Positions 57,367 through 64,000 of a stretch of 64,000 nucleotides of DNA are shown piece by piece. Position 1 is the stretch's first letter. Each line of letters opens with the position of its first letter. The notes beneath the pieces are model-generated. The model saw nothing but the letters and a program-made list of their open reading frames with translations, was not told the DNA's origin and did not search any database. The stretch is from Vibrio quintilis (lineage in GTDB: Bacteria; Pseudomonadota; Gammaproteobacteria; Enterobacterales; Vibrionaceae), in contig NZ_AP024897.1 in NCBI RefSeq assembly GCF_024529975.1, positions 2,108,001-2,172,000 of the forward strand, read 5' to 3'. Both the position numbers and the translations under genes were made by a program.

Positions 57367-58977
57367 ATGCTGATACTAAGAGATATCAAGGTTAGTCTAA
57401 AACTCGCCTCAATGATTTTTGTGGCAATCCTTGGTTTTCTGGTCCTGTTGTTCACTGCAAGCCAAACCCTGGAGTCAAACCTGCTCCATGAAAAAGAACA
57501 GCGGTTATCTGCCGTTGTTCACGCCATCATGACCCAGTTATCTTATCTGGATCAGACTTTACCGGAAAAAGAAGCCGAAAAGCAGGCAAAAGCGCTGATC
57601 AGATCGATGAGATTTGATGAAAGTAATTATGTTTTCGTTCTGGATACTTCAAGGACCATTCTTTTAAACCCCGGTGTTCCGGGCTCTGAAGGACAACAGA
57701 TGGGACATTCCCGGAATAATCCTAAAGATGAACACTGGTTCAGAATGATCGATGTCAGCCGGGACCAGGATGGCGGGGTTGTCCGGTATCCCTTTAAGGA
57801 TGCTGCCGGAAAAATCAATGACAAACTATCTTATGTCAAACTTTATTCACCATGGGGATGGGTGCTCGGTTCAGGTATGTTAGTAGAAAACATTGATGAA
57901 CAGGTTCACTCACAGCTGCTCCGGATGGGGGGATATACGTTGTTGATTATTGTTGTCATGACCATTTTAAGCTCGATTATTTCCCGTTCGATGATTATTC
58001 CGTTAGAAAACATCAGGGAAGCCATGCTAAAACTGGTGAAAGGCGATCTGACCGTGAAAGTTCCTATTATGGGAAAAGATGAAATCGGCATGGTTGCCCG
58101 GTGTATCAATGACAGTATTAACTCCGTCCATACAGCCCTTAATGAATCGGTCTCCTCAGCAAAGCTGCTGGCTGAAGCCGCCAACCGGATCGCCACATCT
58201 GCGGATTCCAACAACCAGGCAGTTTCAATGCAAAGAGATCGCCTGACTCAGATAGCAACGGCGATGAATCAAATGAGCACGACGGTTGCCGAAGTCGCAA
58301 ATCATGCGGAGTCGATGGCGAAAGACACATTAGAAGCAACCAATGAAGCAGAACTTGGCGACAAAGATGTTTCATTCAGTATCGATAGTATCAGCGTTTT
58401 ATCAAAAGAACTTGAACTGGCAACCAACCAGGTCAATAAGCTGAAAGAAGGTGTGATGGAAATCGGAGATGTCACTACCGTGATTAGCAGTATCTCTGAG
58501 CAGACAAATCTGCTTGCCTTAAATGCAGCCATTGAAGCCGCGAGAGCGGGCGAACAAGGTCGGGGATTTGCCGTTGTCGCTGATGAAGTCCGCAATCTGG
58601 CCAGCCGGACCAACGAGTCAACAGAAGAAATTCAGCACACCATTAACCGGCTTCAACAACTGGCAATTAATACTTCAGAAACCATGCAAAAAAGCCAGGA
58701 TCTCGCCGGTGACAGCGTGGAGCGCGCAGAAGGAAGCGGGAATGACTTAAAACAGATCGTCGAACATATCCAGCACATCAGTGATAAATCGGCTCAGGTT
58801 GCCACAGCAGCAGAAGAACAAAGTGCGGTTGCAGAAGACATTAACCAGAATATTTCAGGCATCAATGATGCGGCGATGGATATGTCTGATTCAACCAAGG
58901 ATCTGGCAACAGAAAGCGAAAATCTGGCCAGTATGTCTCAACAACTCGATATGCAACTGACGCAATTTAAGTTATAA
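57367..58977 (+). CDS. Methyl-accepting chemotaxis protein, single-CACHE sensor
   Basis: A 536-residue chemoreceptor. TM1 ([19 protein letters not shown]) is followed by a periplasmic sCACHE_2 domain with [21 protein letters not shown] and [10 protein letters not shown], the pattern of the sCACHE_2 family that often binds small carboxylic acids. TM2 ([18 protein letters not shown]), HAMP and a signalling domain with the tip [35 protein letters not shown] follow. The ATG at 57367 has GGAGG eight bases upstream; the in-frame ATG at 57352 overlaps that RBS. Ligand unknown. Confidence 0.92.
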   Translation: MLILRDIKVSLKLASMIFVAILGFLVLLFTASQTLESNLLHEKEQRLSAVVHAIMTQLSYLDQTLPEKEAEKQAKALIRSMRFDESNYVFVLDTSRTILLNPGVPGSEGQQMGHSRNNPKDEHWFRMIDVSRDQDGGVVRYPFKDAAGKINDKLSYVKLYSPWGWVLGSGMLVENIDEQVHSQLLRMGGYTLLIIVVMTILSSIISRSMIIPLENIREAMLKLVKGDLTVKVPIMGKDEIGMVARCINDSINSVHTALNESVSSAKLLAEAANRIATSADSNNQAVSMQRDRLTQIATAMNQMSTTVAEVANHAESMAKDTLEATNEAELGDKDVSFSIDSISVLSKELELATNQVNKLKEGVMEIGDVTTVISSISEQTNLLALNAAIEAARAGEQGRGFAVVADEVRNLASRTNESTEEIQHTINRLQQLAINTSETMQKSQDLAGDSVERAEGSGNDLKQIVEHIQHISDKSAQVATAAEEQSAVAEDINQNISGINDAAMDMSDSTKDLATESENLASMSQQLDMQLTQFKL

Positions 58978-59002
58978 ACCCGTAAAATGTTATCAACGCA
59001 CA

Positions 59003-59033
59003 AAAATTAATCCCGTCCGGCCGGACGGGATTA
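59003..59033 (-). terminator. nspC terminator (perfect palindrome)
   Basis: TAATCCCGTCCGG/CCGGACGGGATTA (59008-59033) is a perfect 26-base palindrome. On the minus strand it exits into AATTTTTG, giving a short T run, so it suits the nspC side; it may also stop the convergent chemoreceptor gene. Confidence 0.75.
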
Positions 59034-59037
59034 TCAC

Positions 59038-59063
59038 TTCAACCGAAACCTTCAACCGAAACC
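59038..59063. repeat. 13-bp tandem duplication after nspC
   Basis: TTCAACCGAAACC is present twice in perfect tandem (59038-59050 and 59051-59063), between the nspC stop and its terminator. It is probably a slippage duplication. Confidence 0.85.
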
Positions 59064-59066
59064 TTT

Positions 59067-60200
59067 TCAGCTGACTGACCATTGTGAGAGCGAGCGCTTA
59101 AAATCGCTGTAATCAAACTCGTTCAACAGCTCGATGTCACCTGTTGAGCGCCGGCAATAAACAGATGGCATTCTCAGTCCGTTAAACCAGTTGAGTTTCA
59201 CCATGGTATAACCGGCACTGTCCATAATATGTAAACGCTGCCCCTGCTGCAGTGGTTTTTCAAATCTTGCAACACAGAACTGATCTCCGGCAAGGCAGGA
59301 ACAGGAACCAATCACATATTCATGACGGCCCTGTTCATCAGCTTCAGCAATTGAAGCAGGTTCGTCATAGATCAAAGTATCGAGGCGATGCGCCTCAGTC
59401 GCAGAGTCTACAATCGCGGTTTTCATTTCATTTTCGACAATATCAACAACAGTGACCACCAAATCAGTCGTTTGGGTAATAATTGCTTCTCCCGGTTCGA
59501 GATAGAGCTGCACGCCATGTTTCTCAGAAAATAATTTCAGCGCACAGCCCAGCTTTTCAACATCGTATCCCGGCCAGGTGAAAAAGACACCACCACCCAG
59601 ACTCACCCACTGGAGGCGATCAAGATATTCACCAAAGTTTGCTGAAATATCATCCAGTAAACCGATAAAGGCATCCACATCTTTATTTTCACAATTCATG
59701 TGGAACATGACGCCCTCGATAGTATCAAATACTGCCGGATCTATGTGGCCAGCCTGAACCCCAAGACGGGAAAATTTCCGTGCCGGATTCGCCAAATCCT
59801 GCCCGGCATAACTCACCCCCGGATTCAAACGTAAGCCAAGTGAAGCTTTTCCTTCCACAAGATGACGATAAGCCGCAAGCTGATTCTGAGAATTAAAAAT
59901 CATTTTATCGCACTGCTCAACGACAGCTTTTACATCGTCTTCGCTGTATCCGACGCTGTAAGCATGGGTTTCACCACCAAAAGTTTCATAGCCTAGCTGA
60001 ACTTCAAAAGGTCCGGAGCTGGTTGTTCCGTCAAGATATGGCTTGATAATGTCAAACACACCCCAGGTTGAGAAACACTTGAGAGCCAGCACCAGTTTCA
60101 CACCTGAAATCTCTTTGAGTTTTTTTGCAATCTCAAGGTTATGAATCAACTTCGACTCATCAATCATAAAATATGGGGTTTTCAGTTCGCTGTTTTGCAT
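59067..60200 (-). CDS. nspC: Carboxynorspermidine decarboxylase NspC
   Basis: A 377-residue PLP enzyme of the alanine-racemase fold that decarboxylates carboxynorspermidine to norspermidine, the last step of the Vibrio pathway; norspermidine signals biofilm formation. The PLP Lys is in [37 protein letters not shown] and the dimer-partner Cys in CSCLAGDQF are present. ATG 60200 has AAGGA upstream. It is the last gene of the operon, separated from the dehydrogenase by a terminator-like hairpin. Confidence 0.95.
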   Translation of the reverse strand: MQNSELKTPYFMIDESKLIHNLEIAKKLKEISGVKLVLALKCFSTWGVFDIIKPYLDGTTSSGPFEVQLGYETFGGETHAYSVGYSEDDVKAVVEQCDKMIFNSQNQLAAYRHLVEGKASLGLRLNPGVSYAGQDLANPARKFSRLGVQAGHIDPAVFDTIEGVMFHMNCENKDVDAFIGLLDDISANFGEYLDRLQWVSLGGGVFFTWPGYDVEKLGCALKLFSEKHGVQLYLEPGEAIITQTTDLVVTVVDIVENEMKTAIVDSATEAHRLDTLIYDEPASIAEADEQGRHEYVIGSCSCLAGDQFCVARFEKPLQQGQRLHIMDSAGYTMVKLNWFNGLRMPSVYCRRSTGDIELLNEFDYSDFKRSLSQWSVS

Positions 60201-60262
60201 TGTCCTTACTCAACTGTTGTTTAGTCGCTGTCTGGCACCATATTCATTTATGTTGCCCAATG

Positions 60263-60290
60263 AAAAAACAGCCACCAGTAACGGAGGCTG
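60263..60290 (-). terminator. Terminator-like hairpin between the dehydrogenase gene and nspC
   Basis: On the minus strand CAGCCTCC-GTTACT-GGTGGCTG forms a stem with one mismatch and is followed by TTTTTT (60263-60268). It lies inside the norspermidine operon, 26 bp past the dehydrogenase stop and 62 bp before the nspC start, and should reduce nspC transcription unless read through. Confidence 0.65.
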
Positions 60291-60316
60291 CTTTTGCGTG
60301 CTGTGATTCCGGAAAG

Positions 60317-61561
60317 TTATTTCAGAATCTGAATATCCGGCTGCCCGACTTCCAGTTCCTGATAATCCCAGTCAAGACCAATTTCAGGCATGGTTTTCAG
60401 GAAAGGATCCGGGTCAAGCTGCTCCATATTGAACACGCCGGCATCGGCCCATTTTCCTTTAAAGTACTGAATTGCAGCAGTGATCGCAGGAACACCGGTT
60501 GTATATGAGATAGCCTGATGCTCAACATCCTTATACGCCACTTCATGATCGGCAATATTGTATAAGAAGACACTACGCGGTTTCCCATCTTTCATTCCCT
60601 GAACCCAGGTACCGATACAAGTATTGCCGGTATAACCCGGTGCCAGAGATGTCGGGTCCGGCAACAGCGCTTTCAGGACATGCAGCGGCTGAACTTCCCG
60701 ACCGTCCGGCAACGTCACCGGATCAGGGCTTAATAAACCGATATCACGCATGACGTTGAAATAATTCAGGTAACGATCACCAAATCCCATCCAGAACTCA
60801 ATCCGTTTTGCCGGAATAAATTCTTTCAGTGAACGGACTTCATCATGAGCCATTGAAAAGACTTTGTGCTTACCGACCACAGGGAAATCAAACTCATGCA
60901 TCCGGGTATGGCAACCAACACACTTCCACTCGCCTTCTTCCCAGAAAAAAGAATCGCCCTGAATCTCCAGCATATTGGTTTCAGGGTCAAAGTTAGTCGC
61001 AAATTTTTTGCCATGATCACCGGCATTGACATCCATCACATCGATAGAATCAATCTCATCAAACAGGTGCTTGACGGCATAAGCGGCAAAAATACTTACC
61101 ACACCGGGATCAAAACCAGCACCTAAGATGCCGGTAATTCCCGCCTGTTTAAACTTCTCACGATAACCCCACTGCCAGTCATAAGCCTGAGGAACCTGCT
61201 GTCCTTCTGAGCACAAATCAACGGCAACTGACGTATCCAGATAAGAGACTTTCGCCTGATAACAAGCTTCCATAATCGTCATATTAACCCACGGAGGGCC
61301 AACGTTAATCACCAGATCAGGCTTAACATCCTGAATCAAAGCGACCAAAGCATCAACATCATCCGCATCGACCGCACGAGCTTCCAGCTTCTTCGCTGTG
61401 TCTTTCAGGTTATTTTTTCCCCGAATCGATTCAATAATCTTTTCACATTTTGCAATGGTGCGGGATGCAATCGTGATATCACCCAAAATGTCATTGTTTT
61501 GTGCTGCCTTGTGCGCAACTACCCAACCGACACCGCCGGCACCAATCTGTAAAATCGACAT
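60317..61561 (-). CDS. Carboxynorspermidine dehydrogenase (synthase)
   Basis: A 414-residue saccharopine-dehydrogenase-like enzyme that condenses 1,3-diaminopropane with aspartate semialdehyde, using NADPH, to carboxynorspermidine. The Rossmann start ILQIGAGGVGWVVAHKAA, NVGPPWVN, and GAGFDPGVVSIFAAY are characteristic. It starts 15 bp after the aminotransferase/decarboxylase gene and precedes nspC, the same order as in V. cholerae. Start ATG 61561. Confidence 0.94.
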   Translation of the reverse strand: MSILQIGAGGVGWVVAHKAAQNNDILGDITIASRTIAKCEKIIESIRGKNNLKDTAKKLEARAVDADDVDALVALIQDVKPDLVINVGPPWVNMTIMEACYQAKVSYLDTSVAVDLCSEGQQVPQAYDWQWGYREKFKQAGITGILGAGFDPGVVSIFAAYAVKHLFDEIDSIDVMDVNAGDHGKKFATNFDPETNMLEIQGDSFFWEEGEWKCVGCHTRMHEFDFPVVGKHKVFSMAHDEVRSLKEFIPAKRIEFWMGFGDRYLNYFNVMRDIGLLSPDPVTLPDGREVQPLHVLKALLPDPTSLAPGYTGNTCIGTWVQGMKDGKPRSVFLYNIADHEVAYKDVEHQAISYTTGVPAITAAIQYFKGKWADAGVFNMEQLDPDPFLKTMPEIGLDWDYQELEVGQPDIQILK

Positions 61562-61576
61562 ATATATAATCCTGAC

Positions 61577-64000
61577 TTATTTCATTAACTCTGCGGCTAA
61601 ATTCGCTATTTTCTCAATTAAAGATGCAAAATCAGACATCTTCAAACATGGATTCAGTATGGTTAACTTCAGTGCGGTTTCCCCGTTCACTGTCGTTTCA
61701 CCCAGAACAGCAATACCCCGGACTAAAGCTTCCAGCCGTAATTTCTGATTCAGTAAATCTGGCTGTCCGGCAACCGCACGAAATAACACCGTAGACAAAG
61801 AAGGCTGCTCCAGCAATTCAAAATGCGGATGGCTGTCGATCAAAGCAGCGACTGATTGAGTCTGCCCGATTAAATGATCATACATCTGCCCTAATGCTTC
61901 CGGACCAACACTCTGCATCGTCATATAGACTTTCAGGGCGTCAAAACGCTTTGTCGTTGCAATCGACTTATCCACCAGATTCGGCAAAGTGTCATGCTCC
62001 CGGTTCAGGTAATCCGCATGGTGAAGAAAATATTTAAAATTCTCTTTGTGATTGACTAACAGCGCACCACAACTAATGGTTTGATAGAACAGCTTATGAA
62101 AGTCGACAGAAACCGAATTCGCCAGTTCAATCCCTGCCAGCCGCTCTGCATGGCTGCTCAAAATCAAAGCTCCGCCATAGGCACTGTCAACATGCATCCA
62201 CAGATCAAATTCCGCAGCAACTTTTGCAATGGCAGCTAAATCATCAATCGCACCGTGATCTGTTGTTCCTGCGGTTCCGACAACCGCAAACGGGATTAAA
62301 CCTTCATCCTGAGCACGGTGAATCACACGCTCTAATTCTGTCACGATCATCGTGCCATCAGAATTCGCCGGAACCGTTAATACCGCCTGTTCACCCAGTC
62401 CCATCAGAGAAGCTGATTTCTGCACGGTAAAATGTGCATTTTCCGAACAGACAATCCGCAGCTTATCCGCATATTCAGGCAGGCCATGTTTTTGTACAGA
62501 GTGACTGCTACGCTTATCCGCAACCCAATCCCGGGCCAGCAACAAACCCATCTGATTACTTTGCGTACCACCGCTGGTCATGACGCCGTCGGAGTGTTCA
62601 CTCAGACCAAATTTACCACATAACCAGTCAATCACCCGCTGCTCCACATAAGTTGCAGCAGATGCCTGATCCCAGGAATCCATCGACTGATTGAGTGCAC
62701 CAATCATCACTTCCGCAGCAACGGAAGAAAGTAATGGTGGTGTATGCAGATGTGCAATACAGTCCGGATGCTGAACAATAATCGAGTTCTTTCCAACCAG
62801 CTCAGCCGTTTCTGATATCACGTCTTTCAATGGCGCATTCCGGTGGTCTAAATTAACCTGTTGAATCGCCGCTTCCAAAACGGATGGTTCGATGCCGGAG
62901 TATGGTGCATTCACTGACTCAAACACATGCTTTAACGCTGCAGTGGTATGATTCATGACGGCTGAAAACTCCTGTCCGCCTTCATAACCAGTGTGAATAA
63001 AATGCGCTTTCCACTGGTCTGCCTCAGCTTCCGGTTCTTTGACCCCGCCACCGGCAGCAATAATAGCTTCCTCTAAAGCTCTTAAAGCAAAATCGATTTG
63101 CTCAAAGGAAATGATGATTGGCGGCAAAAAGCGTATTACCGAGCCTTCCCGGCCACCTTTTTCAACAATCAGACCCCGCTCAAGTGCAGCCCGCTGAATT
63201 CTGAGGGTTAACTCTCCGTCAGCCTTTGGCTCACCATACTTGTTCCGTTCACCGTCAGGGTTCTGAATCTCAACCCCAAGCATTAAGCCTTTTCCGCGGA
63301 CTTCTGCAATACAATTCACCCGCTCCTGGATTTTTTCCAGTCCCATGCGGAGATACTGACCCGCCACATTGGCATGTTCAGTCAGGTTATCACGCTGAAT
63401 AATTTCCAGCGCCTTAGCCCCTGACACCATCGCTAACTGATTGCCACGGAATGTGCCAGAATGTTCCCCGGCCAGCCAGGTATCAATCTCTTTTCTGAAA
63501 ACCAGCAGTGACATCGGTAAACCGCCACCGACCGCTTTTGATAAACACAATATATCCGGCACAATACCCGCTTCTTCAAAAGCAAAGTTATATCCGGTTT
63601 TGCCGATACCACACTGAATTTCATCAAAAATCAATAAGATATCATGTTCATCACAGATCCTGCGTAATTCACGAAGCCAAAAAGCCGGAGCCGGAACCAC
63701 ACCGCCTTCGCCCTGAACAGGCTCAACAATAATTGCGGCTGGTTTCATCATTCCGGACTCGTCATCTCCCAGTAAACGCTCGATATAACGAATATTTGCC
63801 CGGGCACCTTCATCACCGCCTAATCCAAACGGACACCGCAGATGATATGGAAATGGCATGAAATGAACATCAGACATTAATCCTGTCCGGCGTGCTTTTG
63901 TTCCCAGATTTCCCATCAGTCCCATCGTGCCATTGGTCATGCCATGATAAGCACCACGGAAAGCAAACATGGTATTGCGTCCGGTTGTTTGTTTTGCCAG
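61577..64000 (-). CDS. L-2,4-diaminobutyrate aminotransferase/decarboxylase fusion (partial, N-terminus off window)
   Basis: An open frame continuing past the window end, over 800 residues. Residues up to about 340 are a class III aminotransferase (DABA aminotransferase) with FDEIQCGIGKTG and the PLP Lys in LCLSKAVGGGLPM. The rest is a group II PLP decarboxylase (DABA decarboxylase) with WMHVDSAYGGALIL and the PLP Lys in SVDFHKLFYQ. Together they make L-2,4-diaminobutyrate from aspartate semialdehyde and decarboxylate it to 1,3-diaminopropane, feeding the norspermidine pathway. The single-chain fusion is the Vibrio form. First gene of the operon. Confidence 0.95.
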   Translation of the reverse strand: MAKQTTGRNTMFAFRGAYHGMTNGTMGLMGNLGTKARRTGLMSDVHFMPFPYHLRCPFGLGGDEGARANIRYIERLLGDDESGMMKPAAIIVEPVQGEGGVVPAPAFWLRELRRICDEHDILLIFDEIQCGIGKTGYNFAFEEAGIVPDILCLSKAVGGGLPMSLLVFRKEIDTWLAGEHSGTFRGNQLAMVSGAKALEIIQRDNLTEHANVAGQYLRMGLEKIQERVNCIAEVRGKGLMLGVEIQNPDGERNKYGEPKADGELTLRIQRAALERGLIVEKGGREGSVIRFLPPIIISFEQIDFALRALEEAIIAAGGGVKEPEAEADQWKAHFIHTGYEGGQEFSAVMNHTTAALKHVFESVNAPYSGIEPSVLEAAIQQVNLDHRNAPLKDVISETAELVGKNSIIVQHPDCIAHLHTPPLLSSVAAEVMIGALNQSMDSWDQASAATYVEQRVIDWLCGKFGLSEHSDGVMTSGGTQSNQMGLLLARDWVADKRSSHSVQKHGLPEYADKLRIVCSENAHFTVQKSASLMGLGEQAVLTVPANSDGTMIVTELERVIHRAQDEGLIPFAVVGTAGTTDHGAIDDLAAIAKVAAEFDLWMHVDSAYGGALILSSHAERLAGIELANSVSVDFHKLFYQTISCGALLVNHKENFKYFLHHADYLNREHDTLPNLVDKSIATTKRFDALKVYMTMQSVGPEALGQMYDHLIGQTQSVAALIDSHPHFELLEQPSLSTVLFRAVAGQPDLLNQKLRLEALVRGIAVLGETTVNGETALKLTILNPCLKMSDFASLIEKIANLAAELMK

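Noticed and set aside
1..64000. Defence island, prophage, CRISPR or integrative element
   Set aside because: No cas, restriction, toxin-antitoxin, integrase, transposase or phage structural genes and no regularly spaced repeats were seen; gene order is that of a conserved Vibrio chromosome segment.

Overview
The window is a chromosomal housekeeping segment of a gamma-proteobacterium, almost certainly a Vibrionaceae member and most likely a Vibrio. The evidence is the local gene orders (matP-lonH-fabA-rmf-DUF3466-uup-rlmKL-zapC-pyrD-gdhB-pepN; prc-proQ-msrC; aapJQMP-yccA-tusE-acyP-rlmI; gyrA/ubiG-nrdAB-yfaE) and the norspermidine operon, which is characteristic of vibrios. A long hairpin repeat with TATACCCAAACAACCTGA arms also looks like repeats I recall from Vibrio genomes. 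The species cannot be fixed from the sequence alone. I see no rRNA, tRNA, CRISPR array, prophage, transposase or integrase.

Layout. Positions 1-3.0 kb hold the start of matP (cut by the window edge), a Lon-like protease, fabA with overlapping FadR and FabR operators, and rmf. From 3.1 to 23.6 kb nearly everything lies on the minus strand: a secreted DUF3466 protein coupled to the ABC-F ATPase uup, rlmKL, zapC, pyrD, the giant NAD-glutamate dehydrogenase gdhB, DUF2835, pepN, an exported two-repeat protein of unknown function, prc, proQ and msrC. From 23.9 to 30.4 kb come rsmF, a cvfB-like RNA-binding protein, an unrecognised two-helix membrane protein, an orphan PEP-synthase C-terminal domain without catalytic residues, yajQ, and a siroheme-synthase N-half carrying a remnant of the methyltransferase domain.

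From 30.4 to 40.1 kb lie the aapJQMP amino-acid ABC transporter, yccA, tusE, acyP, rlmI, a DUF554 membrane protein, a DUF1992 protein and pncA. From 40.2 to 46.4 kb lie a dCACHE chemoreceptor, a MarR-family (CosR-like) regulator, a small winged-helix protein, DUF2982, a YcbL-type hydrolase, ribA and a 58-residue ORF. From 46.6 to 54.8 kb lie gyrA, ubiG and the nrdA-nrdB-yfaE class Ia ribonucleotide reductase operon with NrdR boxes and a DnaA box. From 55 to 64 kb lie a CinA-like protein with a degenerate deamidase motif, a GcvR-like ACT protein, a second chemoreceptor and the norspermidine operon (aminotransferase/decarboxylase fusion, cut by the window end; carboxynorspermidine dehydrogenase; nspC).

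Most genes have well-understood roles in translation and rRNA modification, fatty-acid, nucleotide and nitrogen metabolism, and chemotaxis. I found no convincing new multi-gene system. The best leads are the degenerate enzyme relatives near 27.8-30.4 kb, the unknown membrane protein beside them, the repeat elements near 19.3-19.6 kb, and uncharacterised regulatory inverted repeats upstream of aapJ, ribA and the MarR gene.
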